From JBBSQE01 sp038258095 (GTDB lineage Bacteria; Actinomycetota; Thermoleophilia; Solirubrobacterales; 70-9): a stretch of DNA of 10,065 bases. The position numbers were made by a program, and so were the translations under genes. Location of the stretch: positions 1 to 10,065 of the forward strand of contig JBBSQE010000117.1 in assembly GCA_038258095.1 (NCBI GenBank), read 5' to 3'. Below are positions 1 through 6,022 of the stretch, piece after piece. The notes under the pieces were generated by a model, which saw nothing but the letters and a program-made list of their open reading frames with translations, had not been told where the DNA came from and ran no database searches. Position 1 is the stretch's first letter, and each line of letters opens with the position of its first letter.

Positions 1-1
1 C

Positions 2-1009
2 GAGCTCGACGAGCCGGGCAGCTACGGGCGCATAATCCGCGGCTCCGACGGCGACCTCGAGGGGATCGTCGAAGCGAAGGAGCCCGGCGACGCCACGCCC
101 GAGCAACTCGAGATCCGCGAGGTGAATACCGGCACCTACGCCTTTGACGGCCCGGCGCTCGCCGACGCCGTTGCGAGGATCGGCAACGACAACGCGCAGG
201 GCGAGTACTACCTCGGTGATGTCCTGCCCCTGCTGCGCGGCGACGGCCGTACCCTCGCCGCCCATCTCGTCACCGACGAGGGAGTGATGCTCGGGGTCAA
301 CGATCGAGTCGGCCTCGCTGAGGCCGAGGCTGCGGCACGCAAGCTCGTCCTCGAGCGCCACATGCGTGCGGGAGTCACCGTCGTCGATCCGAGCTCGACC
401 TGGGTGGACGCCGGCGTCGCGCTCGGCGAGGACGTGACGCTCCTGCCCGGCACCTCGCTCCTCGGACTTACCGCGGCCGGCACCGGTTCGGTCATCGGCC
501 CGCACTCGACTCTCGTCGACACGGTCCTCCACGACTCGGTCGAAGTCACGCACTCCTATCTCCTCGAGTGCGAGGTCCTGGCCGGCGCCAAGGTGGGCCC
601 CTTCTCCTACATCCGCCCCGAGACGGTGCTGCGCGAGGGCTCCAAGGCCGGCTCCTTCGTCGAGATCAAGAAGTCCGACATCGGGCCCGGGGCAAAGGTC
701 CCACATCTCTCCTACGTCGGCGACGCCACGATCGGCACCGGCGCCAATCTCGGCGCCGGGACGATCACCGCGAACTACGACGGTGAGCGCAAGCACCGAA
801 CGGTCGTCGGCGATCACGTGCGGGTCGGCGTTGACACGATGCTCGTCGCGCCGGTAGAAATCGGCGACTCCGCCTACACTGGCGCCGGCGCGGTGATCCG
901 CGAGGATGTCCCTCCGGGCTCGCTCGCGGTATCGGAGAACAGCCAGCGAAACATCGAAGGCTTCGCAGAGCGCAAGACGCCCGACACGAAAGACGCAACG
1001 GAATCTTGA
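2..1009 (+). CDS. glmU: Bifunctional GlmU (UDP-GlcNAc pyrophosphorylase / GlcN-1-P acetyltransferase), 3' part
   Basis: GlmU acetylates glucosamine-1-phosphate and then uridylylates it to UDP-GlcNAc, the cytoplasmic precursor of peptidoglycan. The reading frame is open from base 2, so the start lies outside the window; about 335 residues are visible. The first part is the end of the uridylyltransferase domain (SYGRIIR, IREVNTGTYAFD, GEYYLGDVLPLL). From about base 380 the hexapeptide-repeat left-handed beta-helix follows (GVTVVDP, then GTGSVIGPHS). Acetyltransferase signature residues are present: the Arg of YIRPE, the Lys pair of VEIKKS, the catalytic His and nearby Tyr of HLSYVGD (His codon at 704-706) and the Asn-Tyr of NYDGERK. 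The C-terminus (SENSQRNIEGFAERK) matches the family end plus a short tail. The stop is 23 nt before the preferred prs start, so the two genes probably form one transcript, a common bacterial arrangement. Confidence 0.97.
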   Translation, partial: ELDEPGSYGRIIRGSDGDLEGIVEAKEPGDATPEQLEIREVNTGTYAFDGPALADAVARIGNDNAQGEYYLGDVLPLLRGDGRTLAAHLVTDEGVMLGVNDRVGLAEAEAAARKLVLERHMRAGVTVVDPSSTWVDAGVALGEDVTLLPGTSLLGLTAAGTGSVIGPHSTLVDTVLHDSVEVTHSYLLECEVLAGAKVGPFSYIRPETVLREGSKAGSFVEIKKSDIGPGAKVPHLSYVGDATIGTGANLGAGTITANYDGERKHRTVVGDHVRVGVDTMLVAPVEIGDSAYTGAGAVIREDVPPGSLAVSENSQRNIEGFAERKTPDTKDATES

Positions 1010-1017
1010 GCACGATC

Positions 1018-1023
1018 GAGGAA
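1018..1023 (+). promoter_or_regulatory. Ribosome binding site that decides the prs start
   Basis: GAGGAA sits 9 nt before ATG 1033. An in-frame TTG at 1006 overlaps the glmU stop as TTGA but has no convincing purine-rich site ahead of it. The ATG is therefore preferred. Confidence 0.55.
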
Positions 1024-1032
1024 ATCCACCTC

Positions 1033-2040
1033 ATGCAGACGTCGATCCCGCACGACTACAACAAGCGGGCGATGGTCTTCGGCGGCCGCTGCTCCGGCGA
1101 GCTGGCCGGGAAGATCGCCCTCAACCTCGGCCTCGAGCTGGGCCAGGTCACCCTCAAGACCTTCACCGACGGCGAGGTCTACTGTCGATACGACGAATCG
1201 ATTCGAGGGGCCGACGTCTTCCTCGTCCAGTCGACATGTGCCAACGAGTCCGAGGGCATGAGCCCCAACGACGCGCTGATGGAGCTGCTGACGATGGTGG
1301 ACGCGGCGCAGGGCGCCTCCGCACACCGGATCATCGCCGTCATGCCCTGGTACGGCTACGCGCGACAGGACAAGAAGTCCTCTCCGCGCGAGCCGATCAC
1401 GGCGCGCATTGTCGCCAAGACGCTGGAGGCCGTCGGCGTCGACCGGGTCCTCACGATGGATCTCCACGCCGGCCAGGTCCAGGGCTTTTTCCACATCCCG
1501 GTCGACCACATGACCGCGATGCCGATGCTGACCAATTACTTCGCCGACCAGGACTTCGGCGACGAGGAGCTCGTGATCGTCTCCCCGGACGCCGGCCGGG
1601 TCAAGGTCGCGCGGAACTTCGCACGCAAGCTCGACACGCACTGGGCGGTCATGGAGAAGGAGCGCCCCGCTCAGCAGGTCGCGCAGATGGGCTACGTTGT
1701 CGGCGACGTCAGGGGCAAGACCGCCGTCCTGACCGATGACATGATCGACACTGCCGGCACCCTCACCGCCGCCGCCCAGACCGTGCTGAAGGAGGGTGCT
1801 GCTCGGGTTATCGCCTGTGCGACACACCCGGTCCTGTCCGGCCCCGCCTACGAGCGGCTCGCCTACGAGAACTCGGGAATCGAGCAGATCATCGTCACCG
1901 ACACCATCCCACTCCGGCCCGGAGCCCCGGACAACATCACCGTTCTCACCACCGCAGGGACCTTTGCCGACTCGATCCGCCGGATCTTCACGGATGACTC
2001 CGTCTCCGAGATCTTCGCCGGCGAGAACCAGCTCTTCTAG
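1033..2040 (+). CDS. prs: Ribose-phosphate pyrophosphokinase (PRPP synthetase)
   Basis: Transfers the pyrophosphoryl group of ATP to ribose-5-phosphate to make PRPP, the precursor of purines, pyrimidines, histidine, tryptophan and NAD; cytoplasmic. At 335 aa it is slightly longer than the usual 310-320. Visible motifs in order: FTDGEVYCR and ESIRGADVFLVQS in the N-terminal half, the ATP/flexible-loop motif YGYARQDKK, the DLHAGQVQGFF segment with its His, SPDAGRVKVA, and the PRPP-binding loop DDMIDTAGT. The end (TDTIPLRP, then the NQLF terminus) is also family-like. ATG 1033 is chosen for its RBS and for an N-terminal length like homologues; TTG 1006 would add nine residues and give a 4-nt TTGA overlap with glmU. 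It follows glmU with no room for a separate promoter, so the two are probably co-transcribed. The product call is secure; only the start is open. Confidence 0.96.
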   Translation: MQTSIPHDYNKRAMVFGGRCSGELAGKIALNLGLELGQVTLKTFTDGEVYCRYDESIRGADVFLVQSTCANESEGMSPNDALMELLTMVDAAQGASAHRIIAVMPWYGYARQDKKSSPREPITARIVAKTLEAVGVDRVLTMDLHAGQVQGFFHIPVDHMTAMPMLTNYFADQDFGDEELVIVSPDAGRVKVARNFARKLDTHWAVMEKERPAQQVAQMGYVVGDVRGKTAVLTDDMIDTAGTLTAAAQTVLKEGAARVIACATHPVLSGPAYERLAYENSGIEQIIVTDTIPLRPGAPDNITVLTTAGTFADSIRRIFTDDSVSEIFAGENQLF

Positions 2041-2072
2041 CTTTCTCCGCTCTACAAGCGGGATTGCGGCCG

Positions 2073-2084
2073 ATTTGCTAACGA
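2073..2084 (+). repeat. 12-bp direct repeat, left copy (ATTTGCTAACGA)
   Basis: ATTTGCTAACGA lies 33 nt after the prs stop. An identical copy on the same strand is at 3511-3522, on the far side of the minus-strand accessory genes. The motif is AT-rich in a GC-rich window, which makes a chance match less likely. It could be a target duplication, an attachment-type repeat or a shared protein-binding site. No similarity beyond the 12 bp is evident. Confidence 0.5.
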
Positions 2085-2138
2085 GGTGCTACCGGCGAAC
2101 GGTCAAGGGTGCAGGAATCGCCCAAGCGGGAAGGTTGA

Positions 2139-2173
2139 ATGAGTGGGGCCGGCGATGCGCCGCCCCCACTCAT
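2139..2173. terminator. Hairpin between convergent genes, probable bidirectional terminator
   Basis: A perfect 10-bp stem (ATGAGTGGGG with CCCCACTCAT) continues, after one C/C mismatch, into a 5-bp inner stem (CGGCG/CGCCG) closed by an ATG loop. It lies between the end of prs on the plus strand and the end of the decapeptide-repeat gene on the minus strand, where a shared terminator is expected. The flanks have only short, mixed pyrimidine tracts rather than a clean T-run, so termination is inferred from structure and position. Confidence 0.7.
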
Positions 2174-2196
2174 AAGAGACCCTTTCTCCTTCGGAT

Positions 2197-2886
2197 CTAT
2201 GGGCAGAGCACCGCTACGTGAAAGCCATTGCCATCGGCCTGCGCACCGGCGTCGTTCCGCAGCACCACACCCAGCTCGCTGCCCGAGGGCCGCCCCCTGA
2301 CCGTTGCCCAGAGAGCGCCAACGCCGGCGTTGTCGGGCGGGCCGTAGGTCGCAAGCCAGCTGCAGCCGGTGATGTCCCGGTTGAATGTCACGGCGTAAAA
2401 GCCTGTGCCGATGCGGGTGACACTCGTTGCCCCACGTCCGCGGACGATCGTCGCGGCTGCAGTTGCAGGAGCCACCGTCGCGAAGAGCAGATCGCCCGAC
2501 TTCTGGATCGATCCATCGGTTTTCCCTGAAGTGACGGCACTAGCGGCGATCTTGCTGTTCGTCACGGCACCGTCCCCGAGCTTCGGGGTCGTCACGGCAC
2601 CGTCCCCGAGCTTCGGAGTCGTCACGACACCGTCCCCGAGCTTCGGGGTCGTCACGGCACCGCGCCCGAGATCTTGGGTCCTCAGGCTTTGGTTCCTGAT
2701 GTCCGCACCCGTCACGGTCCCGTTTCTGATCTTCGTACTCGTCACGGCATTCCTCTTCAGCTGCCTGGTGCCAACCGAGTTCTTGCCGAGTTGGAATGCG
2801 AATGCAGTGCCACCGGCGATCACGAGGAACATGGCGATCGACGACATCACGTTCGCATACGTGAGTTGCTTGCGAATTCGTTTCAT
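2197..2886 (-). CDS. Membrane-anchored decapeptide-repeat protein, function unknown
   Basis: The 229-aa product starts with a basic stretch (MKRIRKQLTYANVM) and a hydrophobic segment at about residues 13-33, read as an uncleaved anchor or signal. Nine decapeptide repeats follow at about residues 36-125. The best-conserved three are GAVTTPKLGD, GVVTTPKLGD and GAVTTPKLGD (residues 76-105), and the outer units are progressively degenerate. Such regular repeats suggest a beta-solenoid or stalk. A C-terminal domain of about 100 residues follows, with two cysteines (175 and 228) that could form a disulfide if exported. ATG 2886 is supported by a strong RBS at 2891-2900. Proteins with this N-terminus and repeats are, to my recollection, common in Thermoleophilia without a known function; an exported or cell-surface role is inferred. 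Its start overlaps the stop of the upstream zinc-ribbon ORF as ATGA. Confidence 0.85.
   Translation of the reverse strand: MKRIRKQLTYANVMSSIAMFLVIAGGTAFAFQLGKNSVGTRQLKRNAVTSTKIRNGTVTGADIRNQSLRTQDLGRGAVTTPKLGDGVVTTPKLGDGAVTTPKLGDGAVTNSKIAASAVTSGKTDGSIQKSGDLLFATVAPATAAATIVRGRGATSVTRIGTGFYAVTFNRDITGCSWLATYGPPDNAGVGALWATVRGRPSGSELGVVLRNDAGAQADGNGFHVAVLCP
2512..2781 (-). repeat. 30-bp tandem repeat array coding for decapeptides
   Basis: Nine in-frame 30-bp units. Three consecutive units (2572-2661) differ by only a few bases, and the flanking units are diverged but keep the period. The central units also contain CCCCGA-GCT-TCGGGG, a small palindrome produced by the codons. Near-identity of the centre against decay at the edges is what recent unit duplication by slippage or unequal recombination would leave. 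Confidence 0.9.
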
Positions 2887-3413
2887 GAACTTCCTCCCTT
2901 GTCGCGGAACGAGAAGGAATCCTCCTGGACTCCTTGAACCTCCTCCAGTCCCATTACGGATACGGATACGAATACCGTCTCACGGCCCGGATGCCGAGTC
3001 AAGTCGATCGGGCAGTGACTTGCTCGAGCGACTGCGAAGCCGCGGCTACAAGGTCGAGCGGGTGGGCGGCGAGATCGTTCTCCGCTGGCCGGTGAATCCT
3101 CGCTAAGCCGCGCGGCCACGCGCCCGTTGGCCGCACGCTGACATTCTCTCGAGCAGTAGACCGCGTTCGGTCGCTTGCTCGGCGCCAGCGCTTCACCGCA
3201 GTAGCCGCAGATCCGCTCCGGCTCGCCGATCGAGACCGACCGCTCGGGATCGGCGCCGACCAGCGCCAGGGCGCGCTGCGGACGTGGCGCCGACAGCCGG
3301 TCATAGGCGCTACGCCAGGCGTCCCGCGTCCCGTCGAGCGCCGCCGTCCATTCGGCATGGTCGACGGCTTCGCTGAGCGCGCTTCCGGCCATGCCGTGGC
3401 GAAGGGCTCGCAC
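2883..3413 (-). CDS. Possible zinc-ribbon protein, hypothetical
   Basis: A 176-aa reading frame from GTG 3413, with an internal ATG at residue 8. After an Ala/Arg-rich, probably helical N-terminal half it carries a Cys4 zinc-ribbon-like motif. C69-x2-C72 (ICGYCGEAL) is followed 14 residues later by C87-x3-C91 (YCSRECQRAANGR), a pattern seen in many small actinobacterial proteins. The coherent part ends near residue 110. The rest is basic and low in complexity and looks less like a real protein. The frame is open back to about 3515, so a CTG or other upstream start cannot be excluded. The stop overlaps the next gene's start as ATGA, which suggests coupling but may be chance. The last part overlaps a coding-like stretch on the plus strand (about 3007-3106). 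It is a hypothetical protein whose motif suggests metal and perhaps nucleic-acid binding. Confidence 0.45.
   Translation of the reverse strand: MRALRHGMAGSALSEAVDHAEWTAALDGTRDAWRSAYDRLSAPRPQRALALVGADPERSVSIGEPERICGYCGEALAPSKRPNAVYCSRECQRAANGRVAARLSEDSPASGERSRRPPARPCSRGFAVARASHCPIDLTRHPGRETVFVSVSVMGLEEVQGVQEDSFSFRDKGGSS
2891..2900 (-). promoter_or_regulatory. Strong ribosome binding site of the decapeptide-repeat gene
   Basis: On the minus strand AAGGGAGGAA ends 4 nt before ATG 2886. It is one of the clearest Shine-Dalgarno sequences in the window and fixes the start of this gene. Confidence 0.75.
2955..2978. repeat. Short hexamer tandem repeat upstream of the decapeptide-repeat gene
   Basis: The plus strand reads TACGGA, TACGGA, TACGAA, TACCGT: four 6-bp units, two identical and two variant. 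They lie about 70-90 bp upstream of ATG 2886, in what could be the promoter region of that minus-strand gene. A TTGACT hexamer on the minus strand (3002-2997) lies further upstream, but no well-spaced -10 goes with it. The function is unknown. Confidence 0.45.
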
Positions 3414-3510
3414 GGCTCGCCGTGCGGTCGTCAGGCGGGCGCGTAGCCGTTGCGGTGGGCCGTCGACGGGTGGATAGTTGCAGCGCTCGCGGCGGGCCAG
3501 CTTGTAAACT

Positions 3511-3522
3511 ATTTGCTAACGA
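3511..3522 (+). repeat. 12-bp direct repeat, right copy (ATTTGCTAACGA)
   Basis: Identical to 2073-2084. It sits in an AT-rich stretch (3501-3522) that also holds TAAACT (3505-3510), a possible -10 hexamer for the lipoprotein gene downstream, though no good -35 lies ahead of it. The interval 3414-3651 holds no gene I can support. Confidence 0.5.
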
Positions 3523-3651
3523 AGGCTGCCAAACTAGACGGATTCGACGGTACGCGACAGCATGGCGAGACGCGCGAAACACCTGCAAATCAGCATATCC
3601 CGGGATAGAGCGGTACGCGCCATCATGGGTGTCAAAGAACCAGCTCTTCTG

Positions 3652-4137
3652 ATGCGAGGCGCGCGGTCCGAGACGAACCGAAGGCGCGGCCTCGCGGCTG
3701 TCGCTTCACTGCTCGCCCTCGTATTCGTCCTCACGGCGTGTGGCGGCGGTGACGACACGGCAAAGCAGGAACCGAGCACGGGCGCCTCCACCGGATCTCT
3801 CGCCGACGGGGTGACCGGGCCCGAGCGCGCCCCGGTGCTTGCGGTGCAGGAGTACGCGACCGCCAGAAGCACCGGCGACGGAAGAACGATCTGCGGTCTC
3901 ACCTCCGTTGACGACAAGGCTCTCGCGAGCTGCCTGAACCAGATCGGCGCCGGGCTGCCGCCCACCCCGCTCGAGTACGAACTCAAGGACGTCAGCCTCA
4001 GCGACCCCAACGACGCCACGGTCCTGTTGACACAGACGAAGCCGAAACAGCCGAAGGGCACGCCGCCGACGAAGTTCATCATGCGCCGCGTCGGTGGCGA
4101 GTGGAAGGCCATCACCGTCAGCATCCCCGCCTCCTGA
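3652..4137 (+). CDS. Putative lipoprotein, NTF2-like
   Basis: A 161-aa product with a lipoprotein signal: Arg-rich n-region (MRGARSETNRRR), hydrophobic core, and lipobox LTAC with the lipidated Cys at residue 30, followed by a GGGDD tether. It should be exported and anchored to the outer face of the cytoplasmic membrane. After a Ser/Thr/Gly-rich linker, the domain from about residue 60 (PVLAVQEYATARSTGDGRTICGL) begins like the helical start of NTF2/SnoaL-like folds. It has two cysteines (81, 94) that could form a disulfide and ends with a strand pattern (FIMRRVGGEWKAITV) typical of that fold. The fold assignment is inferred from pattern only. ATG 3652 gives a normal signal peptide. In-frame ATGs at 3625 and 3562 would add an unusual basic extension, and none has a strong RBS. 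It is the first gene of a run continuing into the two-TM protein and GDPD. Confidence 0.75.
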   Translation: MRGARSETNRRRGLAAVASLLALVFVLTACGGGDDTAKQEPSTGASTGSLADGVTGPERAPVLAVQEYATARSTGDGRTICGLTSVDDKALASCLNQIGAGLPPTPLEYELKDVSLSDPNDATVLLTQTKPKQPKGTPPTKFIMRRVGGEWKAITVSIPAS

Positions 4138-4150
4138 ACAACATGCGGCG

Positions 4151-4489
4151 ATGACCGGGCAGCGGCGTGAGAGGCTGCGGCTGCTCGTCCGCGTCCTCTT
4201 CGGGATGGCCGCCGCGGTGGCGGTCTTCTCGGTGGTCGGCGCAATCGAGATCGGCAGCTCGGCCAACCAGATTCCCGGCCTCGACCAGATCCAACAGGAG
4301 AATCGCGGGACCCTGGCCCTCGCGGCCCTCGGCGGCGGGCTGGTCGGCGCCGGGATCCTCGCGGGCTTGGCCGGAATCCTCACCGTTCTAATCGACAGTG
4401 CGCCGCAGGCCCCGCCCCAACCGGCCTCCGCCCTCGAAACCCCTGTCTCGCCCGCGGCGAGCCCAGCTCCGCGCGACGAGACGAAATGA
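4151..4489 (+). CDS. Small two-TM membrane protein, hypothetical
   Basis: A 112-aa product from ATG 4151. The basic N-terminus (MTGQRRERLR) precedes a first transmembrane helix at about residues 11-33. A short polar loop rich in Gln and Asn (SSANQIPGLDQIQQENRG) separates it from a second, Gly/Ala/Leu-rich helix at about residues 55-81. The Pro/Ala-rich tail is soluble. The basic start suggests both ends are cytoplasmic with the loop outside. An in-frame ATG at 4094 exists, but the extra 19 residues would overlap the lipoprotein gene and look like an antisense shadow. The stop overlaps the GDPD start as ATGA, so the two are probably translationally coupled. No family recognised. Confidence 0.7.
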   Translation: MTGQRRERLRLLVRVLFGMAAAVAVFSVVGAIEIGSSANQIPGLDQIQQENRGTLALAALGGGLVGAGILAGLAGILTVLIDSAPQAPPQPASALETPVSPAASPAPRDETK

Positions 4490-5241
4490 CCCGGCCGCCG
4501 GACGCACCCGCCGTCCGTCGCCGCATCGGCCACAAGGGCGCCGACCTGATCGAGCCGGGCAACACGATCGTGAGCTTCGAGGCCGGCGTGAGCGCCGGTG
4601 TCGACACCATCGAGCTCGACGTCCTCTGGATGCCGGATGGAAAGCCGACCCTGCCGGCCGCCGACCGCACGCCTCTGGTCGTTGCACACGACTGGGAGGA
4701 CGCACGGAGCCGCGAGACCCTGACTCTCGGCGCGGCGCTCGACGCGTTCACCGCGCCTCCGCTCGAGAACGTCGAGCTGAACCTCGACCTGAAGCTGGCC
4801 GGACGTGAGGACGAGATCGCTGCCGCGCTGCGCGAGCGGGGCCTCACCGGCCGGGCGATGGTGTCGACCATGGAGATCGAGAGCCTGGAGGCGATCGGCG
4901 AGATCGACCCGGAGTTGCGTCGCGGCTGGACCTATCCACGGGTCACGAAGGACTGGAACTCGAAGCCCTGGGCCGCCCCGGCGGTCCTCGGAGCCCTCCA
5001 CCTGATGCGCCGCCGGCTACCCGGGATCGCGAAGCGCAACATCCCCCGCCTTGGCGTTCACGCGATGTGGGTGTACCACCCGCTCGTGACCCGGCGGTTG
5101 GCCGAGGCCGTCCACTCCGTCGGCGCCGAACTGATCGCCTGGACGGTCGACGACGCGGCTCGCATCGCCGAGCTGCTCGCAATGGACGTCGACGGGATCG
5201 TCTCCAACGACCCGCGTCTGCTGACCCCCCGTTCTCCCTAG
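4486..5241 (+). CDS. Glycerophosphodiester phosphodiesterase family protein (divergent active site)
   Basis: GDPD enzymes hydrolyse glycerophosphodiesters, such as deacylated phospholipids, to sn-glycerol-3-phosphate and an alcohol on a TIM-barrel scaffold. This 251-aa protein has the normal size and order of motifs. The first strand and catalytic His are in IGHKGADLIEPGNT (H16), the metal-binding pair in TIELDV (E43, D45), the second His in LVVAHDW (H68), the third metal-ligand region in LNLDLK (D101), and the end is VDGIVSNDP. Three canonical positions differ: HRG is HKG, PEN is PGN (G25 for Glu), and the usual Glu of the third strand is Asp. Both catalytic His are kept, so activity is possible, but substrate or metal preference may differ. 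No signal peptide is visible, so it is probably cytoplasmic. It is coupled to the upstream two-TM gene by an ATGA overlap, hinting at a lipid or membrane role. Confidence 0.88.
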   Translation: MTRPPDAPAVRRRIGHKGADLIEPGNTIVSFEAGVSAGVDTIELDVLWMPDGKPTLPAADRTPLVVAHDWEDARSRETLTLGAALDAFTAPPLENVELNLDLKLAGREDEIAAALRERGLTGRAMVSTMEIESLEAIGEIDPELRRGWTYPRVTKDWNSKPWAAPAVLGALHLMRRRLPGIAKRNIPRLGVHAMWVYHPLVTRRLAEAVHSVGAELIAWTVDDAARIAELLAMDVDGIVSNDPRLLTPRSP

Positions 5242-5276
5242 ATCCCAGCGGACCTCCCGCAACCGTAGGCCTGCCC

Positions 5277-5282
5277 TATCCT
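5277..5282 (+). promoter_or_regulatory. Candidate -10 element for the L25 gene
   Basis: TATCCT lies 10 nt before the L25 ATG. No Shine-Dalgarno sequence lies between, and the 51-nt gap after the GDPD gene would fit a promoter. If used, transcription would start within a few bases of the ATG, giving a leaderless or nearly leaderless mRNA. No clear -35 box is seen. Confidence 0.35.
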
Positions 5283-5292
5283 GTGCCGCCGC

Positions 5293-6012
5293 ATGGCTAC
5301 CGACCGCGAAACACTCAAGGCCGCTCCCCGCGAGGAGTTCGGCTCCCGCACGACCCGGCGGCTGCGCCGCTCCGGCCAGGTTCCCGGTGTCGTCTACGCG
5401 GGCGGCGAGGCCGCTCGCGCCTTCCAGGTGGGAGGGCGCGACCTCAGGAACGTCCTCGCCGCCGGTCACGCACTCTTCGACCTCGAGATCGAGGGCGCAT
5501 CCGCCGTCCCGGTCGTGGTCAAGGACTCCCAGCGACACCCCGTGCGGGGCGAGATCACCCACCTCGACCTGGTCGAGGTGAGCCTCGACGTAAAGATCCA
5601 GGCCGAGGTGACGATCGAGCTGACCGGCGCCGAAGAGGCTCCGGGCTCCAAGGAGGGCGGTGTGCTGGAGCACATCGCGCGTGAGATCACCGTCGAGGCC
5701 CTGCCCACCGACATTCCCGAGCAGATTGAGATCGACGTCTCCCACATGGAGATCAACGACACGATCCAGCTCTCGGCCGTCATCCCTCCCTCCGGCGCCG
5801 AGTTCATCACCGGCGAGGATGCCGAGGACATCACCATCGCCACACTCACGCCGCCCCGGCTCGAGAAGGAGCTCGAAGAGATCGAGGAGGAGGCCGCGCT
5901 GGTCGGCGAGGAGGAGGGCGAAGGCGAAGGCGAAGCTGTGCCCGACGAGGAGGGCGAGGCGCCCGAGGGCGAGAGCGACGGCGACGACTCGGGCGACTCC
6001 GAGGGCGACTGA
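5293..6012 (+). CDS. rplY: 50S ribosomal protein L25 / general stress protein Ctc (TL5 type)
   Basis: Binds 5S rRNA in the large ribosomal subunit. The 239-aa product is of the long (Ctc/TL5) type. The N-terminal 5S-binding beta-barrel (about residues 1-95) shows the signatures RRLRRSGQVPGVVYAGG and HPVRGEITHLDLVEV. The C-terminal TL5 domain (about 100-185) includes LEHIAREITVEALP and a typical end (DITIATLTPP). A strongly acidic tail of about 50 residues follows, nearly all Glu, Asp, Gly and Ser (EEEGEGEGEAVPDEEG). Acidic extensions are known in actinobacterial L25 but vary in length. No RBS precedes ATG 5293 (see the candidate promoter). The pth gene follows directly, as is usual for ctc-pth pairs, and is likely on the same transcript. 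Confidence 0.95.
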   Translation: MATDRETLKAAPREEFGSRTTRRLRRSGQVPGVVYAGGEAARAFQVGGRDLRNVLAAGHALFDLEIEGASAVPVVVKDSQRHPVRGEITHLDLVEVSLDVKIQAEVTIELTGAEEAPGSKEGGVLEHIAREITVEALPTDIPEQIEIDVSHMEINDTIQLSAVIPPSGAEFITGEDAEDITIATLTPPRLEKELEEIEEEAALVGEEEGEGEGEAVPDEEGEAPEGESDGDDSGDSEGD

Positions 6013-6014
6013 GG
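6011..6014 (+). promoter_or_regulatory. Probable pth ribosome binding site overlapping the L25 stop
   Basis: GAGG overlaps the TGA of the L25 gene and ends 8 nt before the GTC at 6023. This spacing points to translation starting at 6023 although GTC is not a normal start codon. Confidence 0.4.
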
Positions 6015-6022
6015 CGATTAGC

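Noticed and set aside
874..1827. 317-aa minus-strand frame
   Set aside because: It is antisense to glmU and prs and has no recognisable domain.
2572..2661. CCCCGA-GCT-TCGGGG palindromes in the repeat array as terminators or regulatory hairpins
   Set aside because: They recur once per coding unit and are explained by the repeated Pro-Lys-Leu-Gly-Asp codons; no independent reason to assign a regulatory role.
2512..2781. Array considered as a CRISPR
   Set aside because: The units are contiguous without spacers, in frame and coding; there are no cas genes.
2405..3106. 233-aa plus-strand frame over the decapeptide repeats
   Set aside because: Its repeats (APSPSFGVV) mirror the minus-strand decapeptides, and the minus strand has the strong RBS and the signal-anchor. 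Only its last 33 residues or so look protein-like, reported separately as a finding.
3706..5001. 431-aa minus-strand frame
   Set aside because: It lies opposite the lipoprotein, two-TM and GDPD genes, all of which show real family motifs; its own translation is Arg/Gly-rich without domains.
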